Positions 55,648-64,000 of a stretch of 64,000 bases of DNA are shown here, in pieces; the stretch's first letter is position 1; each line of letters starts with the position of its first letter. Location of the stretch: NCBI RefSeq assembly GCF_002019735.1, contig NZ_KV917378.1, positions 434,001 to 498,000 on the forward strand, given 5' to 3'. The position numbers and the translations under genes were made by a program. The notes beneath the pieces are model-generated. The model did not search any database. It had not been told where the DNA came from and was given only the letters and a program-made list of their open reading frames with translations. This DNA is from Salipaludibacillus agaradhaerens (GTDB lineage Bacteria > Bacillota > Bacilli > Bacillales > Salisediminibacteriaceae).

Positions 55648-56646
55648 ATGATGAATGAAAAGTGTGTTGATATTTCAGTTATTGTCCCGGTTTTTAACGT
55701 AGCTGATTTTGTCTTACCTTGTTTAAACAGTATTAAAGATCAAACCTTCAAAAATATTGAAGTCCTTATTATCAATGACGGATCTAGCGACGGAAGTGAT
55801 GAGTTATGTGAAGAATTTGCTAGGACAGATGATCGTTTCAAGGTTATTCATCAACGAAATGGTGGGTTATCTGCAGCGAGAAATACTGGGATCCAGCATG
55901 CTTCAGGCTTATACTTAGCGTTTATAGACGGTGATGATAAAATTGATCCGCTCATGTTAGAAACGTTATTCCAATTATGTGAGTCTTCAAAAAGTGAGAT
56001 AGCCGTATGTGGAATGGGGAAAGAAATAGACGGTAGACCAGTGTTTAAACAGCCAGAAACGCATTCAATTAAACACTTTAATACGACAGAGGCTATGAGA
56101 GAACTTTTCAAAGGTGAGCTTTATCGCTTTGCTGCATGTAATAAGCTGTATAAAAAAGAACTCTTCTCCACTGTGACCTTTCCGACTGGTAGAATTCATG
56201 AAGATCTCCAAACGACGTATAAAGTGATCGGCCAAGCAAAACGTCTTACCTTTACAGACTATATTGGCTATATTTATGTGCAACGGAGTGACAGCATTCT
56301 TAATAAAGCTTATCATGAAGACCGGTTGGATTCATTCAGAGGATGGGATGACATTATCTTTTATATGAATGAAAAATTCCCTGAGCTGAAAGACAGCTAC
56401 CTCTCGTGTTATGCCTATTGGACGGCTGATCATATCTTTTATATATTGAATCAAGTATCTAACCGTACTACGAAACGGCGTTATCTACGGGCCATACAAA
56501 CTCACTTGAAAAAACACTATAGACAGGTTATGAATGTGGAAAGTCTATCAATTAAGTACAAATGTTTATTAACAATGTTGCGGTTTAATATCGCGTTAGT
56601 GAATATGAATTACCAAGTAAAAAAGGCGCTGCGGAAAGCGTCTTAA
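55648..56646 (+). CDS. family 2 glycosyltransferase (EpsJ-like)
   Basis: 332 residues. ISVIVPVFNVADFVLPCLNS, LIINDGSSDGSDE and FIDGDDKIDP (DxD) are present, with IHEDLQTTYK in the acceptor region. It overlaps nothing and is 12 bases after the cytidylyltransferase. Paralogous with 53018, 56670 and 61957. Confidence 0.88.
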   Translation: MMNEKCVDISVIVPVFNVADFVLPCLNSIKDQTFKNIEVLIINDGSSDGSDELCEEFARTDDRFKVIHQRNGGLSAARNTGIQHASGLYLAFIDGDDKIDPLMLETLFQLCESSKSEIAVCGMGKEIDGRPVFKQPETHSIKHFNTTEAMRELFKGELYRFAACNKLYKKELFSTVTFPTGRIHEDLQTTYKVIGQAKRLTFTDYIGYIYVQRSDSILNKAYHEDRLDSFRGWDDIIFYMNEKFPELKDSYLSCYAYWTADHIFYILNQVSNRTTKRRYLRAIQTHLKKHYRQVMNVESLSIKYKCLLTMLRFNIALVNMNYQVKKALRKAS

Positions 56647-56669
56647 TTTGTTAAGAAAGATGGTGCAGA

Positions 56670-57671
56670 ATGATACCAAAAATAAGTATTATTGTGGCCG
56701 TATATAATTTATCAGACTATTTGCCAACATGTATAGATTCTATCTTAAATCAATCGTTTAAAGAGTTTGAGCTTCTGTTAATCGATGACGGATCAACAGA
56801 CGACTCAATCGAAATATGTAAAAAATATGAGCAAGTTGATAACAGAGTGCGCCTCATTCAAAAAGCAAATGGTGGTATTGCCTCTGTGAGAAATTGTGGG
56901 ATAAGAGAAGCCAAAGGCAAGTATATTGGCTTTGTAGATGGGGATGATTTTATCCATCGTGATATGTATCATTCATTACTAAAAGTGATAGAAGCAACCT
57001 CATCAGATATAGCGGTGTGCGATTTTGCAGAAGTTTACCCTGATGATCCTGTTCCTCAGCTAAATGATTCAGGTTCCATTGCCAATACGGTTGTTTATTC
57101 CAGTATGCAAGCTTTAAAGCAACTTTATACGAAGGATGCCTTGACATTTATCTATCCATGGAACAAATTATACCGCAAATCATTATTCACTGAACTAAAA
57201 TATGTTGAAGGCAAAAATTATGACGATGAGTTTATTGCCCATAAATTATTATATCGTTGTAAAACGATAGCCTATGTTAATAAAGTGGGCTACTATTATT
57301 TACAGCGTCAAGGCAGTTGGGTAAGGTCACCGTTTACAGTGAAAAAATTCGATAGAGTTTATGCCTTAAATGATAGAAGGGTTTTCTTTAAGGAAAAACA
57401 ACTAAAAGACCTTCATGCATTGTCCGTTCATCAATTTATGGAAGTCTTCTTATGGTATTATCATCATGCAACAGACACTTTGACAGATATTGACGACGAA
57501 TTAGCAACGTTAAAAGCAAGTTTTAACGATGCTTTTTTTGATTTGTTGCGACATAAAAATATACGGTTAAAGCAAAAAATAATGCTCATTATTTTTCGTT
57601 TTAATCCACGTCGGTTTCAGAAGTTAAAAGCTAAGAAAGAAGCGCAAGCTAGTAAATCCGCATCACTGTAA
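56670..57671 (+). CDS. family 2 glycosyltransferase (EpsJ-like)
   Basis: 333 residues. SIIVAVYNLSDYLPTCIDSI, LIDDGSTDDSIE and FVDGDDFIH are the GT-A signatures. KNYDDEFIAHKLLY corresponds to the acceptor/catalytic base region. It is close to the gene at 61957 (YNLSDYLP versus YNLEDYLP), suggesting duplication within the operon. Confidence 0.88.
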   Translation: MIPKISIIVAVYNLSDYLPTCIDSILNQSFKEFELLLIDDGSTDDSIEICKKYEQVDNRVRLIQKANGGIASVRNCGIREAKGKYIGFVDGDDFIHRDMYHSLLKVIEATSSDIAVCDFAEVYPDDPVPQLNDSGSIANTVVYSSMQALKQLYTKDALTFIYPWNKLYRKSLFTELKYVEGKNYDDEFIAHKLLYRCKTIAYVNKVGYYYLQRQGSWVRSPFTVKKFDRVYALNDRRVFFKEKQLKDLHALSVHQFMEVFLWYYHHATDTLTDIDDELATLKASFNDAFFDLLRHKNIRLKQKIMLIIFRFNPRRFQKLKAKKEAQASKSASL

Positions 57672-57695
57672 TTCGCGAAGGGAGGGCACCAGAAC

Positions 57696-58883
57696 ATGAA
57701 AAAAAAGCTGCTATTTGTCATAGATTCACTTGATTGTGCAGGGGCAGAAAAAAGTCTTGTCACACTTCTCGGTTTGTTAGATTATTCGAAATATGATGTG
57801 GACTTAGTTCTTTTTGCCCATGGAAAAACGTTACAATCGCTTGTACCAGATGAGGTGACGATAATTGAACCGTTCCCATATACAATTTTTACAACACAGC
57901 CATTAGCTCATTCATTAAAAACAGTGTGGCGGCAACCTCACTTTTTATGGTCTAGACTCTCGTATTCATTGAAATTACGTAGCGGAGAGCATGATAATAT
58001 TAAGAAAGCAAGACTCTATTGGGAAAGTGCCTCACGAGCGATTAAAGAACTTCCTAACACGTATGATACAGCAATTGCTTATGCACAAGGCGTTCCGACA
58101 TTTTTTGTCTCTGATAAAGTGAAAGCAAGACAAAAATACGCTTGGGTTAATGTCAGTTATCGACTCACTGGAAAAGAAAAGACTTTTCAAAGAAAGCATT
58201 ATGACCAATTTAACAAAATTGTGGCGGTGTCAGCTATGACAAAGGATATTTTTCTTGAGAATTATCCAGACATTTGCGAGAAAATGACGGTGATTCACGA
58301 CATTAATAATCCAGAGATGATTTCTCAAATGGCCGAATTAGACGGAGGCTATAGTGATGAATTTACTGGCTTGCGTTTATTAACGATCGGAAGACTTGCT
58401 AGACAAAAAGGGTACGATATGGCGTTAGAGGCTTGTAAGAAACTAAAAGAGAACGGTATTCATTTTAAATGGTATGTGTTAGGTAAAGGCCCTTTACAAG
58501 AAGAAATTGAAGCGGCAATAAAAGAATACAAACTAGAGGAGCATTTTATACTCCTCGGTGTAAAAGCGAACCCATATCCGTACATTAAACAAGCTGACCT
58601 GTACGTTCAAACGTCACGTTTTGAAGGGTTTGGCATCGCCTTAGCCGAGGCACGTATGCTCAATACGCCAGTTGTCACCACACGGTTTGATGCTGTATTT
58701 ACACAGATGGTTGATGGCAAGAATGGCTTAGTTGTGGATATGGATAGTGATGCTATATTTAAGGGCATTATGACACTTATTCAAGACGAACAATTAACGG
58801 AAGCGATTAAAGAGTACCAAAGTCAAGAAAAAAAAGGAAATATAGAAGAGATCGAAAAAGTATACGCCCTTATTCATGCCTAG
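57696..58883 (+). CDS. family 4 glycosyltransferase (AEKSL type)
   Basis: 395 residues. The N-terminus VIDSLDCAGAEKSLVTLLGL and donor site QTSRFEGFGIALAEARMLNTP fit GT4; the nearest relatives in the window are 51815 and 58943. GGGAGGG precedes the ATG. It probably extends the repeat unit. Confidence 0.87.
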   Translation: MKKKLLFVIDSLDCAGAEKSLVTLLGLLDYSKYDVDLVLFAHGKTLQSLVPDEVTIIEPFPYTIFTTQPLAHSLKTVWRQPHFLWSRLSYSLKLRSGEHDNIKKARLYWESASRAIKELPNTYDTAIAYAQGVPTFFVSDKVKARQKYAWVNVSYRLTGKEKTFQRKHYDQFNKIVAVSAMTKDIFLENYPDICEKMTVIHDINNPEMISQMAELDGGYSDEFTGLRLLTIGRLARQKGYDMALEACKKLKENGIHFKWYVLGKGPLQEEIEAAIKEYKLEEHFILLGVKANPYPYIKQADLYVQTSRFEGFGIALAEARMLNTPVVTTRFDAVFTQMVDGKNGLVVDMDSDAIFKGIMTLIQDEQLTEAIKEYQSQEKKGNIEEIEKVYALIHA

Positions 58884-58942
58884 TTTTATCATGTCACCTT
58901 AGTAACTAAATTTATGTTTTTAATGAAAGTGAGCGTCTGATA

Positions 58943-60181
58943 ATGAAGAAGAAAATACTTTTTATGCTCATTAATATGAACATAGGAGGGACAGAGAAGT
59001 CATTGCTAAACCTTTTAGAAGTACTTCCGCGAAAGGACTTTGAGATAACCGTTCTTCTTTTAGAAGAAAAGGGAGGCTTCATTGATGATTTACCGAACGA
59101 TATTAATAAAATTATACTAGAAGGGTTTGAAGATATAAAACCAATTATAAATCAGTCACCTAAAGAAAGACTTCTTTTTCTCTTAAAGGAAAAAGCGTAT
59201 TTCAAAGCATTTTCATTTATTTTCAGACACTTATATGTTAAATTATCAGGCAATAAAAATGTATTTTTTAATGCCTTGTTGAAAAATCAACGAGAAGACC
59301 CAACTTACTATGATTATGCCGTCGCATATGCGGGCCCAATGGAACTTATTTCTTATTATATTGCTCATAAAGTGAAGGCAGCTCATAAACTACAATGGAT
59401 TCATTTTGATGTTGAGAAAATAGGGTTTGACACACGATTTGCTGGAGAGCTCTATCAACATTATTCGAAGCTATGTATTGTATCAGAGGAAGCAAAAGCA
59501 AAATTAAGTGACAAATTGCCTCAATTACAAGAGCGAATGACTGTCCAACGAAATGTTATTTCGAAAAAAACGTTGCATCGATTAGCCGCAAATGGTGAGA
59601 CAATGCTAGAAAGTGAAAGTGGTGTGACAACGATCGTGACTGTCGGCAGACTCATGACTGAAAAAGGGCAAGACTTAGCAGTAAAAGCGATGAAGACATT
59701 AAAGGAAGATGGATTTGAAATTAAATGGTATTGCTTAGGGGACGGCAATTGGCGCCCTCCTCTGGAAAAGTTAATAGCTGACTATGGATTAGAAAAAGAG
59801 TTTATATTACTTGGCAATATTAAAAACCCTTTCCCGTTTATTAAACGAGCAGACATCTATGTCCAGCCTTCCAGACATGAAGGATATTGCATGACACTTG
59901 CTGAGGCGAGATATTTAGAACGCCCCATTGTTACGACAGATTTTACCGGAGCCAGAGAACAAATCATAGACGGAAAAACAGGCCTTATTGTTCCTGTAGA
60001 TCATAAAGCACTTTACAAAGGAATTAAGCGATTGATCGTTGATCCTCAATTACGAGATGCTTTCGTTCTAAATCTAAAAAAGGAACAACCTGACCATTCA
60101 CAAGTGGATGGTTTATTTTATTCTAAGAAAAGCCGCATTGGCCCCGAAGGAGAGGATTTAGTTGAAGCAGACGCTCTCTAA
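58943..60181 (+). CDS. family 4 glycosyltransferase (GTEKSL type)
   Basis: 412 residues. MLINMNIGGTEKSLLNLLEV and QPSRHEGYCMTLAEARYLERP are present. It is longer than its neighbours by a C-terminal tail (SKKSRIGPEGEDLVEADAL) that overlaps the start of the ABC transporter. The 59-base gap before it is the widest in this half of the operon. Confidence 0.87.
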   Translation: MKKKILFMLINMNIGGTEKSLLNLLEVLPRKDFEITVLLLEEKGGFIDDLPNDINKIILEGFEDIKPIINQSPKERLLFLLKEKAYFKAFSFIFRHLYVKLSGNKNVFFNALLKNQREDPTYYDYAVAYAGPMELISYYIAHKVKAAHKLQWIHFDVEKIGFDTRFAGELYQHYSKLCIVSEEAKAKLSDKLPQLQERMTVQRNVISKKTLHRLAANGETMLESESGVTTIVTVGRLMTEKGQDLAVKAMKTLKEDGFEIKWYCLGDGNWRPPLEKLIADYGLEKEFILLGNIKNPFPFIKRADIYVQPSRHEGYCMTLAEARYLERPIVTTDFTGAREQIIDGKTGLIVPVDHKALYKGIKRLIVDPQLRDAFVLNLKKEQPDHSQVDGLFYSKKSRIGPEGEDLVEADAL

Positions 60182-61940
60182 AATGCTTGAATTATTTAAT
60201 CAGCGAGAAAAAAAGAAATTAGTCATCCTATTAGTCATGATGATTGTAGCAGCTATTTTTGAAACGCTTGGTGTGGGATTGATACTGCCCTTTGTCACGA
60301 TGGTAACAGATCCGTCTATCATTCACGAGCAGCCGATATTAAAAGGTATCTATGATTTTCTTGGCTTCCAATCTACATCGACCTTTATTGTTTTTTCTGT
60401 CGGTTTTTTATTAGTCGTTTTTGTATTAAAAAATATTTATTTGCTCGCATTTTTTTATGTGCAATATCGCATTATATTAAACCAGCAAGTCAAGCTGTCT
60501 ACACGGTTATTAAAGGAATACTTAACGAAACCGTATACGTTTCATCTTCAGAGAAATTCAGCTGATTTGTTAAGGAACGTTAATGATGAAGTGCCGAAAC
60601 TTTTTCAAGGGATGATTTTGTCAGGTTTTCAACTACTCACTGAAGTTTTAGTGATCATATGTATTCTAGCTTTATTACTCATTACAGCACCACTAGCAAC
60701 CCTTACTGCGGCTGCATTGCTCGGAACGAGTATCGTCATTTTCTTTAGGCTTTTCCGGAAGAAAATTAATCATCTCGGAAAAGAACAGCAAGTAGTCGGT
60801 GGGAAGATGATTAAATGGGTCAATCAAAGTTTAGGTGCAAGTAAAGACGTGAAAGTATCAGGGAAAGAGTCCTTTTTTATAAATGCTTATCGCACCCAAA
60901 GTCAAATTAGAGCGAATAATGGACGATTTATGAAGATGCTTGACCAAGCACCAAGGCTTTTCATTGAAACGATCCTCGTCTCTACAGTACTGGTGACGAT
61001 GCTTATCATCATTTATCAAGGAGCAGATACAGGAGAGCTCATTACGACGATGGCATTATTCGCCATGGCAGCCTTTCGATTAATGCCATCGATTAGCCGG
61101 GTGATTGCTATGGTGACACAAATAAAATATAGTCAGCCGGCACTCAATGTGGTGTATGAAGATATTTTTGAAAATCGTGACGCCACACTTGACGATACAG
61201 AAGCTGAAATGAAGAGAGACAATCGCATTAATAGCGGACGACACTTTAAAGAGGAAATTGTGTTAAATAAAGTCTCTTATCGTTATCCTGATCAAGAGAA
61301 AGATGCTGTTAAAGATGTGTCACTGCAAATCCCGATCGGATCATCCGTTGCCTTTATCGGTGAATCTGGAGCAGGCAAAACGTCAATTGTAGATGTTATT
61401 TTAGGATTACTACCACCAACTAAAGGTGAAATCCTTGTGGATGGGAAAAGTATTATCGACCAACGGCGTATTTGGCAACAAAAAATTGGGTATATCCCTC
61501 AATTTATCTTTTTGTCAGATGACTCCATATTAGGGAATGTGGCTTTCGGAATTGATCCCGAAGAAGTGGATGAAGAAGCCGCATGGCGTGCACTTGAGCA
61601 AGCACAACTTAAAGAGTTTATTCAAACATTACCAGAATCGATTCACACACAAATTGGTGAGCAAGGTGTCAGACTTTCTGGCGGTCAGCGTCAAAGAATC
61701 GGGATTGCGAGAGCTCTTTATCATAACCCTGAAATATTATTTATGGATGAAGCCACTTCTGCACTTGATAATGAAACAGAAAAAGAAATTATGAAAGCAA
61801 TTGATGGATTAAAAGGGGAGAAAACCTTGATTATTATCGCTCATCGTCTTACAACGATTGAAAATTGTGATACTGTATTTAAAATGAATCACGGGCGATT
61901 AATCTCTATAGATAATAAAACCTCTAAATCCATCATGTAA
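60162..61940 (+). CDS. ABC exporter half-transporter, PglK-like oligosaccharide flippase
   Basis: 592 residues from TTG 60162, with AAGGAGAGG upstream. Six membrane helices (about residues 20-310), then a nucleotide-binding domain: Walker A GESGAGKT (400-407), Q-loop, signature LSGGQRQR (505-512) and Walker B LFMDEATSALD. The N-terminal half resembles PglK, which flips lipid-linked oligosaccharide. The eps clusters of B. subtilis use the MOP-family EpsK, absent here, so this could replace it. It overlaps the previous gene by 20 bases. Confidence 0.85.
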   Translation: MKQTLSKMLELFNQREKKKLVILLVMMIVAAIFETLGVGLILPFVTMVTDPSIIHEQPILKGIYDFLGFQSTSTFIVFSVGFLLVVFVLKNIYLLAFFYVQYRIILNQQVKLSTRLLKEYLTKPYTFHLQRNSADLLRNVNDEVPKLFQGMILSGFQLLTEVLVIICILALLLITAPLATLTAAALLGTSIVIFFRLFRKKINHLGKEQQVVGGKMIKWVNQSLGASKDVKVSGKESFFINAYRTQSQIRANNGRFMKMLDQAPRLFIETILVSTVLVTMLIIIYQGADTGELITTMALFAMAAFRLMPSISRVIAMVTQIKYSQPALNVVYEDIFENRDATLDDTEAEMKRDNRINSGRHFKEEIVLNKVSYRYPDQEKDAVKDVSLQIPIGSSVAFIGESGAGKTSIVDVILGLLPPTKGEILVDGKSIIDQRRIWQQKIGYIPQFIFLSDDSILGNVAFGIDPEEVDEEAAWRALEQAQLKEFIQTLPESIHTQIGEQGVRLSGGQRQRIGIARALYHNPEILFMDEATSALDNETEKEIMKAIDGLKGEKTLIIIAHRLTTIENCDTVFKMNHGRLISIDNKTSKSIM

Positions 61941-61956
61941 GCTACGGAGGTCCATT

Positions 61957-62943
61957 ATGCCAAAAATTAGTCTATCAGTTGCCGTTTACAACTTAGAAGA
62001 TTATTTACCGAAATGTATTGAGTCTATTTTAAACCAGACGTTTGGAGATTTTGAATTACTATTAATTAATGATGGTTCAACAGATGGATCTGGAAAAATT
62101 TGTGACCAATATGCTGCAAAAGATAAGCGGGTGAAAGTGATTCATCAGCAAAATGTCGGTCTATCCCAAGTGCGCAACGTAGCACTTGAACATTCAACCG
62201 GTGATTACATTGGTTTTGTTGATGGGGATGATTGGATAGCCCCGACAATGCTTGAAACATTGTATACGCTTTGTCATGAACATGACGCCCCGATTAGCAT
62301 GTGTCCTTATTTATCAGTGGATGAACAAGGTCAACCGTTAAATCAACCGCCTGATAGTAAGCGAATAGAAATGATGTCCAATAAAGACGCGTTAAAGCGA
62401 ACGTATGAAAACAAGTTGACGGGGTACGTTCTATGGAACAAATTATTTAAACGATCATTATTTGAAGGTGTGAATTTTCCAGCAAAACGGGATTTCCAAG
62501 ATGCTTCGGTTCTTTATCAATTACTTCATAAAGCAAAGAAAGTAATCTACATTGAGAACCCTCTCTATTTTTATTTAATTAGAGCGTCTGGGATCACGAA
62601 AAGTCAGCTCGCTTCGTTTTCGATGAAACGACTAGATGTGGTACCTAACTACAATGAGACGTATGCTTTTATGAAGGTTCACCATCCAGAACTATGCGAT
62701 ATGATCACCGCAAATTTTTTCACATCATTGAGAACGATGCTTGTTGATATTATGAAAGAAAATAAAGTAAAAGAGCATCGAGAGGCCATTTCGCATATCT
62801 GTCAAAACATATCAGCTATTAAAAAGCGATTATCTCGTAATACGTATGTTGATAAAAAGCATATTCGCATTGCAAAACTATTATCAAGATTCCCGCGTTT
62901 GGGAATCTTTTTATATTCTTTTAAATTAAAACTTCGTTCCTAA
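61957..62943 (+). CDS. family 2 glycosyltransferase (EpsJ-like)
   Basis: 328 residues. SLSVAVYNLEDYLPKCIESI, LINDGSTDGSGK and FVDGDDWIA are present; FPAKRDFQDASVLYQ is the acceptor region. TACGGAGG precedes the ATG. It follows the flippase gene by 16 bases. Confidence 0.88.
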   Translation: MPKISLSVAVYNLEDYLPKCIESILNQTFGDFELLLINDGSTDGSGKICDQYAAKDKRVKVIHQQNVGLSQVRNVALEHSTGDYIGFVDGDDWIAPTMLETLYTLCHEHDAPISMCPYLSVDEQGQPLNQPPDSKRIEMMSNKDALKRTYENKLTGYVLWNKLFKRSLFEGVNFPAKRDFQDASVLYQLLHKAKKVIYIENPLYFYLIRASGITKSQLASFSMKRLDVVPNYNETYAFMKVHHPELCDMITANFFTSLRTMLVDIMKENKVKEHREAISHICQNISAIKKRLSRNTYVDKKHIRIAKLLSRFPRLGIFLYSFKLKLRS

Positions 62944-62973
62944 TAACAAAAAGGGCTTTCTGAGGAGGATATT

Positions 62974-64000
62974 ATGAAAATTCTAGTCACAGGTGGAGCT
63001 GGTTATATTGGTAGCCATACGTGTGTCGAGCTGATTTCTGCGGGTCATGACGTTGTCGTAATGGACAACTTGTCAAACAGTCATATAGAAGTATTCAATC
63101 GAATGAAAAACATTACAGGGCATGATATCCCATTTTATGAGGCAGATTTGCTCGATAAAGATACTTTGACTAACGTCTTTGAAAACGAGTCAGTTGATGC
63201 GGTCATCCACTTTGCGGGATTAAAGGCGGTTGGCGAGTCTGTTGAAAAGCCATTTATGTATTACAACACTAATTTAATTAGCACACTTAATTTAGTAGAT
63301 TGCATGAAACGCTTTAACGTGACAAATCTCGTCTTCAGTTCTTCTGCAACAGTATATGGTTTTCAAGAAACGATGCCACTTTCAGAAGATTTTCCATTAA
63401 GTGCTACAAACCCTTATGGAAGAACAAAGCTCATGATAGAAGAAATGCTAGAGGATATAGCTGCTGCTGATGCATCATTAAGTATTTCATTATTAAGATA
63501 CTTTAATCCGATCGGTGCGCATGAATCGGGAATGATTGGTGAAGATCCAAACGGGATTCCAAATAATCTAGTGCCATACATTACACAAGTCGCCAGTGGA
63601 AGACTTAAGCAATTACATGTATTTGGGGCAGATTATCCAACCGATGATGGAACCGGAGTACGCGATTACATTCACGTATGCGACTTAGCTGACGGTCATG
63701 TAAAAGCGTTAGAATGGAATGCGTTAAATACAGGCATTGAAGCATTTAATTTAGGAACCGGAAGAGGGACCAGTGTATTAGAAATGGTTGAGGCGTTTAA
63801 AGAAGTTACTATGCTGGATATCCCGTGCCATATTCAAGAGCGCCGTGCAGGCGATGTAGCTGTAAGTTATGCAGATCCGTCTAAGGCAAATCGCCTCCTA
63901 AACTGGACTGCTAAACGAGATGTAATGACAATGTGCCAAGACAGCTGGCGCTGGCAAAAGAACAATCCTCAAGGGTATAAAACTGGTAAAATAACGGAGG
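62974..64000 (+). CDS. galE: UDP-glucose/UDP-GlcNAc 4-epimerase (3' end outside window)
   Basis: At least 342 codons are open, with no stop before the window edge. The NAD-binding VTGGAGYIGSHTCVELI, catalytic Ser-Ser-Ala in FSSSATVYG and Tyr-x3-Lys in NPYGRTK identify GalE. It interconverts UDP-Glc and UDP-Gal (or the HexNAc forms), supplying sugar for the polymer. GAGGAGG precedes the ATG. It is probably within a few codons of its end, as GalE is about 330-345 residues. Confidence 0.92.
   Translation, partial: MKILVTGGAGYIGSHTCVELISAGHDVVVMDNLSNSHIEVFNRMKNITGHDIPFYEADLLDKDTLTNVFENESVDAVIHFAGLKAVGESVEKPFMYYNTNLISTLNLVDCMKRFNVTNLVFSSSATVYGFQETMPLSEDFPLSATNPYGRTKLMIEEMLEDIAAADASLSISLLRYFNPIGAHESGMIGEDPNGIPNNLVPYITQVASGRLKQLHVFGADYPTDDGTGVRDYIHVCDLADGHVKALEWNALNTGIEAFNLGTGRGTSVLEMVEAFKEVTMLDIPCHIQERRAGDVAVSYADPSKANRLLNWTAKRDVMTMCQDSWRWQKNNPQGYKTGKITE

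Overview
The window looks like a chromosome segment from a low-GC, spore-forming Bacillaceae, probably an alkaliphilic or halophilic soil/soda-lake type. The support is the Bacillus-type order yprB-cotD-ypsA-gpsB-rnpB-ypsC, a B-type RNase P RNA, a CotD-like coat protein, sodium/TRAP-type transporters and an extracellular lichenase. The species call is inference.

Region 1 (1-1238): end of yprB. Region 2 (about 1240-13250): an accessory island sitting between yprB and cotD. It holds a degenerate tRNA-Leu-like sequence, a broken tyrosine recombinase, an HTH regulator, a two-gene Hachiman-type (HamAB) anti-phage module, an IS1182-family element with a frameshifted transposase, an immunity-like gene next to a frameshifted EndoU-like toxin tail, a frameshifted Nudix gene, a GH16 lichenase with an apparently non-canonical start codon, and several hundred bases of decayed or repetitive DNA.

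Region 3 (13262-20413): core genes: a GNAT acetyltransferase, a YdbC-type PC4 protein, cotD, ypsA, gpsB, an RNase H-like protein, rnpB, ypsC, a DUF2564 protein, moaA and a HesB-like protein. Region 4 (20585-38728): metabolism and transport: an M32 carboxypeptidase; a minus-strand operon of a TRAP transporter plus an S58 aminopeptidase; a divergent pfkA paralogue; an orphan LuxR-type regulator; a DksA/TraR zinc-finger protein; an SDR; an alpha/beta hydrolase; a GT4 glycosyltransferase; pssA; a UbiD decarboxylase; a divergent PRPP synthetase; and an AgcS symporter.

Region 5 (39279-64000, running off the end): a ~25 kb exopolysaccharide operon of the Bacillus eps type. It opens with a strong sigma-A promoter whose spacer is an operator-like repeat. 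Then come epsA and epsB, a structured leader plus intrinsic terminator exactly where B. subtilis carries the EAR antitermination RNA, then epsC, D, F, a GT2, epsG, M and N. A SinR-like regulator is embedded in the operon. It is followed by a SAF-domain oxidoreductase, many GT2/GT4 glycosyltransferases, a glycerophosphotransferase plus a TagD-like cytidylyltransferase (suggesting a phosphoglycerol-decorated polymer), a PglK-like ABC flippase and galE. No EpsE, EpsI, EpsK, EpsL or EpsO homologue is visible in the window.

The strongest leads are the HamAB island, the eps promoter/operator/EAR arrangement with its internal SinR-like regulator, the unusual phosphoglycerol and ABC-flippase content of the eps operon, the TRAP-aminopeptidase operon, and the ATT start of the lichenase.
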